The notes: a model not told the origin generated them from the sequence alone. DNA of 64,000 bases from Halobacterium sp. KA-4 (GCF_021028995.1 NZ_JAJJZG010000003.1:1-64000); one strand, 5' to 3'. Positions 41,564-49,781 are shown, counted from the first letter of the stretch. Numbers and translations are program-made.

Positions 41564-41839
41564 ATGAGCGATTCTGTGGACGCCGACGAGGTCGAGCACG
41601 TCGCGGACCTCGCGCGCGTTGACCTCGACAACGAGGAGCGCGCGCGGTTCGCCGACCAGTTCGGCGACATCCTCGAACACTTCGAAGCACTCGAGGAGGT
41701 GCCCGAAGTCGAGGCCGAACCCGACCTCGTGAACGTGATGCGTAGCGACGAGGTCGAACAGAGCCTGAGCCAGGAGGAGGCGCTGCGGAACGCCGACGAC
41801 AGCGAGGACGGCCGCTTCAAGGGCCCGAAGGTGTCGTAA
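41564..41839 (+). CDS. gatC: Glu-tRNA(Gln)/Asp-tRNA(Asn) amidotransferase subunit C
   Basis: 91 residues from the ATG at 41564. Helical GatC features: VDADEVEHVADLARVDLDNE and QFGDILEHFEALEEVPEVEA, then the LRNADDSEDGRFKGPKV tail that wraps around GatA. GatCAB converts misacylated Glu-tRNA(Gln) or Asp-tRNA(Asn) to the correct species. It overlaps gatA by one base (TAATG). gatB is not in the window. Divergent from tfb, with a 154-base promoter region. Confidence 0.92.
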   Translation: MSDSVDADEVEHVADLARVDLDNEERARFADQFGDILEHFEALEEVPEVEAEPDLVNVMRSDEVEQSLSQEEALRNADDSEDGRFKGPKVS

Positions 41840-43110
41840 TGAGTCTGAACGCGTACATCACCGAAGACGAAATCGAGGGCAGCGAGGACGGCCCGCTCGC
41901 CGGGAAGACCGTCGCCGTCAAGGACAATATCTCCACGGCGGGCGTCCGCACGACCTGCGGGTCGAAGATGCTCGAAGAGTACGTGCCGCCATACGACGCC
42001 ACCGTTGTCGAGCGTCTCAAAGAGGCGGGCGCGACCATCCCCGGGAAGACGAACATGGACGAGTTCGGGATGGGGACGACCACGGAGACGTCGTACTTCG
42101 GTGCGACGAAGAACCCGGTCGACGAGGACTACGTGCCCGGCGGCTCCTCGGGCGGCAGCGCGGCGGCGGTCGCGGCGGGCGACGCCGACCTCGCGCTCGG
42201 CACGGACACCGGCGGCTCGATTCGATGCCCGGCAGCGTTCTGTGGCGTCGTCGGCATCAAGCCGACGTACGGCCTCGTCTCCCGGTACGGGCTGGTTGCG
42301 TACGCGAACAGCCTCGAACAGATCGGCCCCATCGCGCCGACCGTTGAGGACGCCGCTGCGCTGCTGGACGTCGTCGCGGGCCCAGACGAGAACGACGGCA
42401 CCACCCGAGAGGAGGGCGCGGACACGGACTTCGCGAACGCTGCCGACGGCGACGTCGACGGCCTCACCATCGGCGTCCCCACGGAACTCGTGGAAGGTGC
42501 CGAGGATGCGGTCGTGGAGACGTTCGACGCGACAATCGATGACCTCCGCGAACAGGGCGCGACCATCGAGGAAGTCAGTCTCCCCTCGGCGGAGTACGCG
42601 GTCGCGGCGTACTACGTCATCGCCATGTCGGAGGCCTCCTCGAACCTCGCGCGCTTCGACGGCGTTCGCTACGGCAACTCCGGTGGCTACGAGGGCAACT
42701 GGAACGAGTCCTTCTCGGACGCGCGCTCGGAGGGGTTCGGCGACGAGGTCAAGCGCCGCATCCTCCTCGGGACGTACGCGCTCTCCGCCGGCTACCACGA
42801 CAAGTACTACAAGCAGGCCCAGGAGGCCCGCGCGTGGGTGAAACAGGACTTCGACGAGGCGTTCGAAGATGTCGACGTGCTCGCGTCCCCGACGATGCCG
42901 ATTCTCCCGCCCGAACTGGGTGAGAGCCTCGACGACCCGCTGAAGATGTATCTCGCGGACGCGAACACGACGCCCGTAAACCTCGCGAACCTCCCCGCCA
43001 TCTCGGTGCCAGCGGGCGAAGCCGACGGTCTCCCGATCGGCCTCCAGCTCGTCGGCCCGGCGTTCGGCGAGGAGACGATTATCAACGCTGCCGCGGCGGT
43101 CGAGAACTGA
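41839..43110 (+). CDS. gatA: Glu-tRNA(Gln)/Asp-tRNA(Asn) amidotransferase subunit A
   Basis: 423 residues. An amidase-signature enzyme that releases ammonia from glutamine for GatB. The catalytic triad is Lys28 in VAVKDNIS, cis-Ser103 in GGSSGGSAAA and Ser127 in GTDTGGSIRCPA. The remaining conserved stretches (NMDEFGMGTTTE, VVGIKPTYGLVSRYGLVAYA) are intact. It is slightly shorter than bacterial GatA (about 480) because loops are trimmed, as usual in haloarchaea. It is followed by a long non-coding spacer. Confidence 0.95.
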   Translation: MSLNAYITEDEIEGSEDGPLAGKTVAVKDNISTAGVRTTCGSKMLEEYVPPYDATVVERLKEAGATIPGKTNMDEFGMGTTTETSYFGATKNPVDEDYVPGGSSGGSAAAVAAGDADLALGTDTGGSIRCPAAFCGVVGIKPTYGLVSRYGLVAYANSLEQIGPIAPTVEDAAALLDVVAGPDENDGTTREEGADTDFANAADGDVDGLTIGVPTELVEGAEDAVVETFDATIDDLREQGATIEEVSLPSAEYAVAAYYVIAMSEASSNLARFDGVRYGNSGGYEGNWNESFSDARSEGFGDEVKRRILLGTYALSAGYHDKYYKQAQEARAWVKQDFDEAFEDVDVLASPTMPILPPELGESLDDPLKMYLADANTTPVNLANLPAISVPAGEADGLPIGLQLVGPAFGEETIINAAAAVEN

Positions 43111-43346
43111 AACACAAAGCGGGTAGTAGTTAGCGTAAGTCGCGACCCGAGTGCGTGTAGCGCGCGAGCGGCGGGGCGAGAACGACTGCAGGGAGGACGA
43201 AGCGCTTTTTCCGCGAGTTTTTGCAAGCCGAGCGGCCGCAGGCCGCGAGCACAGCAAAAAGTGCGTGTGAAGTACCGCGCGCACGGTGGCGCGGGGCTTC
43301 GCCGTTTGGCCTCTCCCCAAGATGGGGAGCGTAACGGCAGCAGGCG
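43111..43346. other. Spacer after gatA, no gene seen
   Basis: About 235 bases without a convincing gene. It contains a nested inverted repeat (43218-43260) and, at about 43293-43338, GCCGTT ... AACGGC enclosing CTCCCC-AAGAT-GGGGAG. The high content of hairpins and A/T runs fits a terminator region for gatA or the upstream part of a structured RNA locus. Confidence 0.5.
43218..43260. terminator. Nested inverted repeat, possible gatA terminator
   Basis: TTTTTGC (43218-43224) pairs with GCAAAAA (43254-43260), and inside it GCGGCC-GCA-GGCCGC (43232-43246) forms a second stem. Similar T-run/A-run structures recur after haloarchaeal genes. It lies 108 bases after the gatA stop. Confidence 0.4.
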
Positions 43347-43640
43347 AATTTAATTCCCTCCGCACTCCCCGAAGGGTCGTCTGGGAGCAGATGACACCCG
43401 AACACGCCATGTCTCCTACCGCACTAGAGGTCGTCTAGTGCCGCCGTAGGTGGCGTGTCCGTGGAGGTCGGCGGCTTCACCACCGCCCGACACAGCCCGG
43501 CGCAACCTCTCGGTGTTTTGCGAGGCGGATAACGTGGCTCCCGTACTTGCTATCTGGGTGCCTGTCAACTTGAACGTACGGAATATGCAGCCGAGCGTAC
43601 GCGCTTCACCCCCGCCCACGGTGGGGCGGGGAACTCGCGC
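43347..43640 (+). ncRNA. Candidate structured RNA with its own TATA box
   Basis: AATTTAATT at 43347-43355 follows a BRE-like GGCG and would start a transcript near 43377. Downstream are a 9-bp stem (about 43374-43399), a long composite hairpin of three helices (ACACGCCA/TGGCGTGT, CCTAC/GTAGG and GCACTAGA/TCTAGTGC, 43402-43458), a GGCGG/CCGCC hairpin (about 43470-43487), and a GC-rich hairpin at 43610-43631. No open frame of quality covers it. RNase P RNA and SRP RNA consensus segments are absent. The last hairpin matches an IS end, so a small mobile element is the rival explanation. Confidence 0.4.
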
Positions 43641-43644
43641 TGCT
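43595..43644. repeat. Orphan left end of an IS200/IS605-type element
   Basis: GCGTACGCGCTTC (43595-43607), a CCCCGCCC/GGGCGGGG hairpin (43610-43631) and CGCGCTGCT (43636-43644) match the left end of the TnpB element (39229-39276): 12 of 13 bases, a hairpin of different sequence, four bases, then 9 of 9. No transposase is next to it. Its outer side touches the stop codon of the gene at 43651. Confidence 0.7.
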
Positions 43645-43650
43645 TCTCGT

Positions 43651-44100
43651 TTAGAAGTCCGGCAGGTCGTCGGGCGCGTCGTACTCGGCCTCCCAGTCGA
43701 CGTACTCCGCTTTGAGCAGACGGGAGGCTTCCGCGCCGAGTTCCGCCAGCGACGCGTTGATGGCTGAGACGGTCTCCCAGGAGTTCAACTCGGGGTGAAT
43801 GTTGCGCTCGCGCCAGTTCTCCGGGAGCCCGGGCGCGTGATACCCCACGCGGTCCGCGAAGTCGTCCCAGAAGAAGTCGAAGCGGTCGAACATCCCGAGG
43901 TCGACGGCGATGTCGAACGCGTCGCGGGTCAACTCCGTCTCCGCCGCCCACGTCTCGAAGGCTTCCTCCCACGCGCCGGCCTCCAGAAACTCCTGGAGGT
44001 CGTCGCGGTGGTAGTCGGTGCCTTGGACGGTGACGTCGTCGTACTCGTCGGGGTCGCCCTCCAACTCCGGCGGGTCGGGCGCAGGCGCGTCGAGAGCCAT
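43651..44100 (-). CDS. Acidic hypothetical protein
   Basis: 149 residues. Very acidic, helical, with many aromatics: DLQEFLEAGAWEEAFETWAA and FDRFDFFWDDFADRVGYHAP, then PENWRERNIHPELNSWETVS. No known motif, signal or anchor. I do not recognise the family, though codon use is typical. Its stop lies at the edge of an IS-end-like sequence, so the natural C-terminus could have been slightly altered. Confidence 0.65.
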   Translation of the reverse strand: MALDAPAPDPPELEGDPDEYDDVTVQGTDYHRDDLQEFLEAGAWEEAFETWAAETELTRDAFDIAVDLGMFDRFDFFWDDFADRVGYHAPGLPENWRERNIHPELNSWETVSAINASLAELGAEASRLLKAEYVDWEAEYDAPDDLPDF

Positions 44101-44148
44101 AGCCGGAGGTAAGCTGTCGGCGGGGAAAAGCCTGCGCGTCGCCGACCG

Positions 44149-44454
44149 TTACGCGCCCAACCAGTCGTTCGTCGAGACGTCGTGGCCGCTCTTCCGGCAG
44201 ATTTGCGCGCCGTGGTTGCGGACTTCGCGGGCGGAAGGGAACGTCTCGCGCTCCTGTATCTGGTCCTGAATCCACTCCGCGAGTTCGCGGGCCTGTGCTC
44301 GCCCGGCGATGCGTTCGACCTCGTTCAGTCCCTTCTTGTAGGCCTCGCGCTGGGAGCCAGCCTTCTCCTTGGCCTGCTCGCGGTCCGCGACATCAAGGAC
44401 CTCCACCGCGGTCTCGTCGATCTTCCGCAGGAGGTTCTTCGCGTGTTCAGTCAT
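44149..44454 (-). CDS. Small helical hypothetical protein
   Basis: 101 residues, charged and helical (KIDETAVEVLDVADREQAKE and NEVERIAGRAQARELAEWIQ), with a C-terminal region containing one Cys and several His (ICRKSGHDVSTNDWLGA). It is probably a conserved haloarchaeal protein of unknown function. It precedes the 149-residue protein by 48 bases and follows another helical gene by 15, suggesting a three-gene operon. Confidence 0.65.
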   Translation of the reverse strand: MTEHAKNLLRKIDETAVEVLDVADREQAKEKAGSQREAYKKGLNEVERIAGRAQARELAEWIQDQIQERETFPSAREVRNHGAQICRKSGHDVSTNDWLGA

Positions 44455-44469
44455 TTCTCGCCTCCACAG

Positions 44470-44661
44470 TCACTCCTCCTCGCGGTCGCGTTTGCGGAGT
44501 TTCGCCACGCGATCTTCGAGTCGGTCCAACGTCTCGCGGACCTCCTCGGTTGCCTTCCCGCTGGCTTGCTTGGTCTCCTCGACGGCCTCGTCGAGTTCCT
44601 CACGCACGCGGTCGACTGCCTTCTCGACCCCCTCGAATCGGTCTTGTTTGCCGTCTGTCAT
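44470..44661 (-). CDS. Small coiled-coil protein
   Basis: 63 residues from the ATG at 44661 (MTDGKQDRFEGVEKAVDRVR). The whole chain shows heptads of Val/Leu with Glu/Lys between them, so a single amphipathic coiled coil. No other domain. It is first of three small leftward genes. The 210-base upstream stretch is AT-rich and should contain the promoter. Confidence 0.6.
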   Translation of the reverse strand: MTDGKQDRFEGVEKAVDRVREELDEAVEETKQASGKATEEVRETLDRLEDRVAKLRKRDREEE

Positions 44662-44836
44662 CGTTGCAGGTGAAGGGACGCCGACAGCGCGGATAAGCTT
44701 GTGGGCCACCTTATTTTAGTATTTTCAGATGATAAAGTCAATATAATACTATACCGTTCTAGATGGTCGGGTTCAACGTCAGACTGGCGGATCAATATCG
44801 CCGGCTGAGGCCCGAACGATATCACAGAAATACGAC

Positions 44837-44858
44837 CGCCGGGAAACTCAGCCCGGCG
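44837..44858. terminator. Hairpin after the thioesterase gene
   Basis: CGCCGGG (44837-44843) and CCCGGCG (44852-44858) form a 7-bp stem with an eight-base loop, 13 bases beyond the thioesterase stop on the minus strand and followed there by TCGTATTTCT. It fits a terminator. Confidence 0.5.
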
Positions 44859-44871
44859 ACTCAACGACTGA

Positions 44872-45327
44872 CTACTGCTGTTCGGCGTGGGCCTGAAGCG
44901 CGTCCTGCCGGAGTGCTTCCTCCGCTTCCGTGTCGCAGGCCAGCCGTGGTACTTCCGTGGGTTTGCCGTCGTCGTCAAGCGCAACGAACGTGAAAAACGA
45001 CGTCGTGGTCTTGCGCTCCGTGCCCTCCACGGGGTCCTCGGCACGGACTTCGACTTTCACCTCGATACTGGACTGGCCGACGTCGAAGACGAACCCCTCC
45101 ACGACCGCGACTTCGCCCATCTCGATGGCCGCGATGAAGTCGACGTGGTCCATGGAGGCGGTGACGCACTGCCGGCCGGAGAACCGCATCGACGCGATGG
45201 CTGCGCAAATGTCCATCCAGTGGAGGACTGCGCCACCGAGCGCGCGGCCGAGGTTGTTCGTGTCGTTGGGCAACAGCAGTTCCGTCATCTCGGTGTAGGA
45301 ATCCATCAGGCGTGCTGTCTCGGTCAT
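44872..45327 (-). CDS. Acyl-CoA thioesterase, hotdog fold
   Basis: 151 residues from the ATG at 45327 (MTETARLMDSYTEMTELLLP). A single hotdog domain of the YciA/BACH type, with LLPNDTNNLGRALGGAVLHW containing the catalytic Asn/Asp region, then VTASMDHVDFIAAIEMGEVA. It hydrolyses acyl-CoA thioesters, and homologues work as hexamers. The long 5' extension to 45504 is rejected because the promoter and the divergent gene at 45445 lie there. Confidence 0.88.
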   Translation of the reverse strand: MTETARLMDSYTEMTELLLPNDTNNLGRALGGAVLHWMDICAAIASMRFSGRQCVTASMDHVDFIAAIEMGEVAVVEGFVFDVGQSSIEVKVEVRAEDPVEGTERKTTTSFFTFVALDDDGKPTEVPRLACDTEAEEALRQDALQAHAEQQ

Positions 45328-45444
45328 GCCTCGTGGTTCCAGGCCAAGCGGCTTGAAGGCTTCCGAGTGGGAACGAACCCCGGATAGCGGCCGGTACGTC
45401 GCCCATCCGACAAGCGTAAGGCCGCCACAACTAACGTGGACGTA

Positions 45445-46950
45445 ATGAGCGAGGAATCCGCGGCGACTCGCGAGGGCTCCGTTCGGGTCGTCGGGACCGC
45501 CCACGTCTCCGCGGACAGCGTCGAAGAAGTCGAGCGAGTCGTCGAGGAGGAGAACCCGGACACGGTCGCCGTCGAGTTGGACGAGGGTCGCTACCGGCAG
45601 ATGCAGGGCGACGCGCCCGAGGATCTCGATGCCAGCGACCTCCTGAAAGGGAGCATGGCGTTCCAGTTCCTGGCGTACTGGCTGTTGTCGTACGTCCAGA
45701 AGCGCCTCGGCGACAAGTTCGGCATCGAGCCAGGCGCGGACATGAAGGCGGGCATCGACGCCGCCGAACGTATCGGCGCGGACGTCGCGCTCGTCGACCG
45801 CGACATCCAGGTGACGATTCAGCGCTTCTGGGCGCGCATGACCGGCGTCGAGAAACTCAGACTCGTCGGCGAGCTCGCGTTGGGCGTCACCGACAGCCGG
45901 ACGCTTGGGCTGGGCTTCGGCGCGTTCGTCGGCTTCGTCGTCGGCGTCGCCGCGGAATTCGTCGCCGGCCCATTCCTGCTGCCGCCGCCACCCGCGACAA
46001 TTGGCGTCGTAGAGACGGCGCTGGTCGTGCTGTCGGGGCTAGCGGAGGCTGTGCTGTTCGCGGGCGTCGGCGCGCTCGTCTTCGGCGCGGTGTTCGTCGT
46101 GCTGTTCGCGCGCGCCGAACCCGAGGATGTCGAGGAGTTCTCGATGGACGACTTGACGGACGCGGACGTGGTGTCGGCGATGATGGAGGAATTCCGGCGG
46201 TTCAGCCCCGCTGGGGCACAGGCGCTCATCGACGAGCGCGACGCCTACATCGCGCACAACCTCGTCGCGCTGCGCGCACAGGGCAAACACGTCGTCGCGG
46301 TGCTGGGCGCGGGCCACCGCGAGGGCGTCGAACACTACCTCGACCACCCCGAGGACCTGCCGCCGATGGAGTCGCTGACCGGCACGCAGAGCAAGCGATT
46401 CTCGGTCGCGCGGGTGTTCGGCCTGCTGATTACGGTCGGCTTCCTCGCCTTCTTCGCGCTGCTGGTGATGGCGGGCGTGGACAACACGGTGCTCCTGCAG
46501 GTGTTCGGCGCGTGGTTTCTGTTCAACGGGATAATCTCGATGGGCGCCGCGAAGCTCGCGGGCGCACACTGGACGAGCGCCGGCGTCGGCGGCGCGGTGG
46601 CGTGGCTGACGAGCGTCAACCCGCTGCTTGCGCCGGGCTGGTTCACGGGCTACGTCGAGTTGCGCTACCTCTCCGTGCGCGTCGCCGACATCGGCACGCT
46701 GAACGAGCTCATGGACGACCAGGAGACGCCGATTCGGGACCTGCTCGGGCAGATGATAGACGTGCCGCTGTTCCGGCTTATCGCGGTTGTGGCGATGACG
46801 AACGTCGGGAGCATCGTCGCGAGTGTGCTGTTCCCGTTCGTCGTGTTGCCGCTCATCGGCGGTCCCTTCGACAGCGTCGGCGCGGTCACCGACGCGATGG
46901 TGCGCGGCGCGCAGAACAGCGCCGACGCCATCTGGGGGCTGGTACGGTGA
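45445..46950 (+). CDS. TraB/PrgY family membrane protein
   Basis: 501 residues from the ATG at 45445; a GTG three codons earlier is possible. The N-terminal TraB domain has VRVVGTAHVSADSVEEVERV, VAVELDEGRY, and later VVAVLGAGHREGVEHY; these Gx2H/GxGHxxG motifs resemble a Tiki-type metalloprotease site. Several membrane helices follow (about 140-235 and 320-390), and more at the C-terminus. In bacteria PrgY/TraB limits pheromone activity; the archaeal role is not known. It is coupled (GTGA) to a metalloprotease gene. Confidence 0.85.
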   Translation: MSEESAATREGSVRVVGTAHVSADSVEEVERVVEEENPDTVAVELDEGRYRQMQGDAPEDLDASDLLKGSMAFQFLAYWLLSYVQKRLGDKFGIEPGADMKAGIDAAERIGADVALVDRDIQVTIQRFWARMTGVEKLRLVGELALGVTDSRTLGLGFGAFVGFVVGVAAEFVAGPFLLPPPPATIGVVETALVVLSGLAEAVLFAGVGALVFGAVFVVLFARAEPEDVEEFSMDDLTDADVVSAMMEEFRRFSPAGAQALIDERDAYIAHNLVALRAQGKHVVAVLGAGHREGVEHYLDHPEDLPPMESLTGTQSKRFSVARVFGLLITVGFLAFFALLVMAGVDNTVLLQVFGAWFLFNGIISMGAAKLAGAHWTSAGVGGAVAWLTSVNPLLAPGWFTGYVELRYLSVRVADIGTLNELMDDQETPIRDLLGQMIDVPLFRLIAVVAMTNVGSIVASVLFPFVVLPLIGGPFDSVGAVTDAMVRGAQNSADAIWGLVR

Positions 46951-47537
46951 ACTTCAGCAGCCGCGAAGTCCGGGACCTGCTCGTCGCGTGGCTGGCGCTC
47001 GGGCTGGCGTTCAGCCTGCTGTACGTCCCCGTCTCCGTGACGACGATTACCGACGTGCTGGCGAGCGCGGCGTTCCTCGAGGAGTTCGCGCTGAGCCTCG
47101 CTACCGTGGGCGTCGCGTTCCTCCTGCACGAACTCGCGCACAAGGTCGTCGCGGTGCGCTTCGGCCAGCACGCGGAATTCCGCGCGGACTTCGGGATGCT
47201 CGCGCTCGCCGTCGCGGGCGGTCTCGCTGGGTTCCTGTTCGCAGCACCGGGTGCGGTCCACCACCGCGGCCGCATCACACCCCGCGAACACGGCCTCATC
47301 GCACTGGCCGGCCCACTGACGAACGTCGCGCTCGCCATCCTCTCGCTGGGCGTGTTCGTCATCGCGCCCGACATCGGGTGGCGCGGCCTGTTCATCAACG
47401 TGCTGCTGGCGGGGTTCAACATGATTCCGTTCGGCCCACTGGACGGCGCGACCGTCCTGCAGTGGAACAAGGCGGTGTACGCGGCCGCCGCCGTGATTAC
47501 CATCGGGCCGGCGCTGGTATTGTTCCTCGGGATATAG
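46947..47537 (+). CDS. Site-2-protease-like membrane metalloprotease
   Basis: 196 residues from the GTG that overlaps the TraB stop. Six hydrophobic segments with the zinc motif HELAHK (His61, Glu62, His65) and a distal FNMIPFGPLDGATV (Asp166), the arrangement of S2P/M50-type proteases that cut inside the membrane. It is the minimal core without PDZ or CBS domains. Coupling to the TraB-like gene suggests that the two act together on membrane substrates. Confidence 0.88.
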   Translation: MNFSSREVRDLLVAWLALGLAFSLLYVPVSVTTITDVLASAAFLEEFALSLATVGVAFLLHELAHKVVAVRFGQHAEFRADFGMLALAVAGGLAGFLFAAPGAVHHRGRITPREHGLIALAGPLTNVALAILSLGVFVIAPDIGWRGLFINVLLAGFNMIPFGPLDGATVLQWNKAVYAAAAVITIGPALVLFLGI

Positions 47538-47590
47538 TCGTCCACGCATAGACCGGCACGCTTTTCGCCCCGACATGCGCACGCTCGTGT

Positions 47591-48577
47591 ATGAACGACG
47601 GGAGCGACGACGAACTCACGTACGCCGAGGCGGGCGTGGACATCGAGGACAGCGAGGCGGCGACCGCGGCGCTGGTTGGCGCCGTCTCCGAGGTCGGGGA
47701 CACCACCGAGTACGCGGGGCTGGTGGACCTCGGCGACCAGTACCTCGCGCTCGCGACCGACGGCGTCGGCACGAAACTACTCGTAGCGGTCGCGATGGAG
47801 GACTACTCCACAGTGGGCATCGACTGCATCGCGATGAACGTCAACGACCTCGTCGCGGCGGGCGTCGAGCCCGCGGCGTTCGTGGACTACCTCGCGGTGG
47901 ACGTGCCCGACGAGACGCGCGCTGCGGAGTTGGGAGAAGGACTGGCGGCGGGAGCCGAGGAAGCCGGCGTCGCGCTCGTCGGCGGCGAGACGGCGGTGAT
48001 GCCGGAGGTTGTGAACGACTTCGACCTCGCGGGCACGGTCGCGGGCATCGCGACCGACGATGACCTGCTCGCCGGCGAGGCGGAGGCGGGCGACGTGCTC
48101 GTCGGGTTCGCGTCGTCGGGCATCCACTCGAACGGTCTCACGCTGGCACGGGAGGCCGCGGACCGGGCGGGCGGCTTCGACGAGCCATTCTCCGGCGACG
48201 GCTACGAGACGGTGGGCGAGGCGCTGCTGGAGCCGACCCGTCTCTACACGTACTTGCTCGATGCGCTGCACGAATACGACGTGCACGCTGCAGCCCACGT
48301 CACGGGCGGCGGCTGGACGAACCTCGAACGTATGGGCGCGTTCCGCTACGAGGTCACGGACCCGCTGCCCGCGCAGGACGTCTTCGACTTCGTGCAGGAC
48401 GCCGGTAACGTCAGCGACGAGGAGATGCACCGCACGTTCAACATGGGCACTGGGTTCGTCGTCGCCGTCGCACCGGCGGATGCCGACGCGCTCGTGGCTG
48501 CGACTGACGGCGAGAAAATCGGCGAGGTCGCCGAGAGCGACGACTCCAGCGTCGAGATTCGTGGGCTGTCGCTCTAG
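47591..48577 (+). CDS. purM: Phosphoribosylformylglycinamidine cyclo-ligase (AIR synthase)
   Basis: 328 residues. Converts FGAM to AIR with ATP, the step after PurL. Conserved AIRS stretches: LALATDGVGTKLLVAVAMED, IDCIAMNVNDLVAAGVEP, LVGGETAVMPE, GFASSGIHSNGLTLAR and HVTGGGWTNLERMGAF. Length fits the family. It is convergent with the HTH-CBS gene, overlapping by four bases. Confidence 0.95.
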   Translation: MNDGSDDELTYAEAGVDIEDSEAATAALVGAVSEVGDTTEYAGLVDLGDQYLALATDGVGTKLLVAVAMEDYSTVGIDCIAMNVNDLVAAGVEPAAFVDYLAVDVPDETRAAELGEGLAAGAEEAGVALVGGETAVMPEVVNDFDLAGTVAGIATDDDLLAGEAEAGDVLVGFASSGIHSNGLTLAREAADRAGGFDEPFSGDGYETVGEALLEPTRLYTYLLDALHEYDVHAAAHVTGGGWTNLERMGAFRYEVTDPLPAQDVFDFVQDAGNVSDEEMHRTFNMGTGFVVAVAPADADALVAATDGEKIGEVAESDDSSVEIRGLSL

Positions 48578-49113
48578 CTGATTCGCGCGGCGACGTCGGC
48601 CTGCGTGATGATGCCGACGGTCTCGCCGTCCTTCGTGACCATCACGGCCTTGTAGTGGTCCAGCAAACTCGAAATCTCGTCGAGCGTGGCGTCCTCGGAG
48701 ACGGTCGGGAAGCTCTCGCTCATCACGTCCCGGACGGGGTGGTCGCCGACGTCCTCGCCGGCGTGGACGACGTCGCTGTCGCTGATGGAGCCCACGGGAA
48801 CGCCGTTCGTGATGACCGGGAGCTGGGAGTAGCCAGCGTCCTGCATCTTCTGGACGGCGTGGCTGACGGCGTCGTCGGGCGCGACGCTGATGACGTCCTC
48901 GTGCATGAGTGTTTCCGCGCGGACGACGTCACCTTCGGCTTCGTCCAGCGCTTCGACGATGCGGCGTAGCGTCGACAGGCGGGGGTCGACGTCACCGCCC
49001 TCGATGCGGGCGATGAGTGGCTGTGAGACGCCCGCGCGCTCGGCGAGTTCACTCTGCGTGAGCTCCAGAGAGTTGCGCCGTTCGCGCAGGTCCTTCGGCG
49101 TCGGCAAACGCAT
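48574..49113 (-). CDS. HTH-CBS transcriptional regulator
   Basis: 179 residues from the ATG at 49113. The N-terminal XRE-type helix-turn-helix (TQSELAERAGVSQPLIARIE) covers about 8-60. Two CBS domains follow (about 65-120 and 125-178), which bind adenosyl ligands such as AMP or SAM. Ligand state probably sets DNA binding. It is convergent with purM, which may hint at a link to purine nucleotides. A short inverted repeat just upstream of the start may be its own operator. Confidence 0.88.
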   Translation of the reverse strand: MRLPTPKDLRERRNSLELTQSELAERAGVSQPLIARIEGGDVDPRLSTLRRIVEALDEAEGDVVRAETLMHEDVISVAPDDAVSHAVQKMQDAGYSQLPVITNGVPVGSISDSDVVHAGEDVGDHPVRDVMSESFPTVSEDATLDEISSLLDHYKAVMVTKDGETVGIITQADVAARIS

Positions 49114-49120
49114 GCATGCG

Positions 49121-49137
49121 AATAACCGACAGTTATT
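49121..49137. promoter_or_regulatory. Inverted repeat at the HTH-CBS promoter
   Basis: AATAAC-CGACA-GTTATT lies 8-24 bases before the ATG at 49113 and overlaps the AT-rich box TTTATCAATAACT (minus strand) expected for a leaderless transcript. A binding site there would block transcription, consistent with autoregulation. Confidence 0.45.
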
Positions 49138-49154
49138 GATAAAGGTTCGGGAGG

Positions 49155-49529
49155 TTACTCGTCGTCGCGCTCGGCTTCGGCCTCGCCGCCCTCCTCGACG
49201 ACCTCGATGACTTCGAGGGGGACGTCGCGGAGCGCGCCGCCGACTTCGCTCTTCGCGATGCGCTCGGCGTGTTCGACGCTGTCCGCGTTGAAGACGGTGA
49301 GTTCGAGGACGAGCCCGACGAGCGCGGTTTTCGCCGCGAGGAACGCGGCGTCCAGCGGTTCGCCACACGCGGGACACGTGGTGACGCCAGCCTCGACTTC
49401 GACGTAGTCGAGGTCCTGGTCGTTCAGTCGTTTGCCGGCTTCGCTCACGGCGACGCCGATGGCGTCGTCGGAGTTCTCGACGTCACGGACCAGCCAGGCA
49501 GCTTCCATCGCAACGACGTAGTTGCTCAT
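49155..49529 (-). CDS. DUF555 family protein
   Basis: 124 residues: SNYVVAMEAAWLVRDVENSD, then a central VTTCPACGEPLDAAFLAAKT with C-x2-C, and VGLVLELTVFNADSVEHAER. This is the archaeal UPF0212/DUF555 family. Only one C-x2-C pair is present, so a metal would be shared in a dimer. The function is unknown. The C-terminus carries an acidic tail. Confidence 0.8.
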   Translation of the reverse strand: MSNYVVAMEAAWLVRDVENSDDAIGVAVSEAGKRLNDQDLDYVEVEAGVTTCPACGEPLDAAFLAAKTALVGLVLELTVFNADSVEHAERIAKSEVGGALRDVPLEVIEVVEEGGEAEAERDDE

Positions 49530-49745
49530 ATTCGTTCAACGGGGCGCGGAATGTCGTGCTTTATGGTTTGGCCGTCCCGGGCGGACGTGACGGGAAACGT
49601 CTGCATAACTTATGGCGTGGTGTCGCGGTGGCAACGGCGCGGTTACGATTCGCGCCCGCTACGGTGGGGCTGCGGCCCGACCGAACGGCCCGAGTGGATA
49701 ATCGCAGTACAGCGTCGGGTCGTCCCTATGCACCTGTCCGGAAAG

Positions 49746-49753
49746 TATTTATA
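49746..49753 (+). promoter_or_regulatory. TATA box for the small gene at 49782
   Basis: TATTTATA is centred 32 bases before the ATG at 49782 and lies inside the longer possible frame starting at 49728. This supports the shorter, leaderless start. Confidence 0.6.
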
Positions 49754-49781
49754 CGGATACGCCTTGGCGGTGACCATCCCG

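Noticed and set aside
40426-43410. A 994-codon minus-strand frame ending with TFB
   Set aside because: The upstream two thirds are antisense to gatC and gatA, and have no TFB-like or other domain. TFB starts at 41409 with normal length.
43374-43640. RNase P RNA or SRP 7S RNA
   Set aside because: The GGAAAGTC-type core of RNase P and the GGAAGG...AGCAG core of SRP RNA are absent on both strands.
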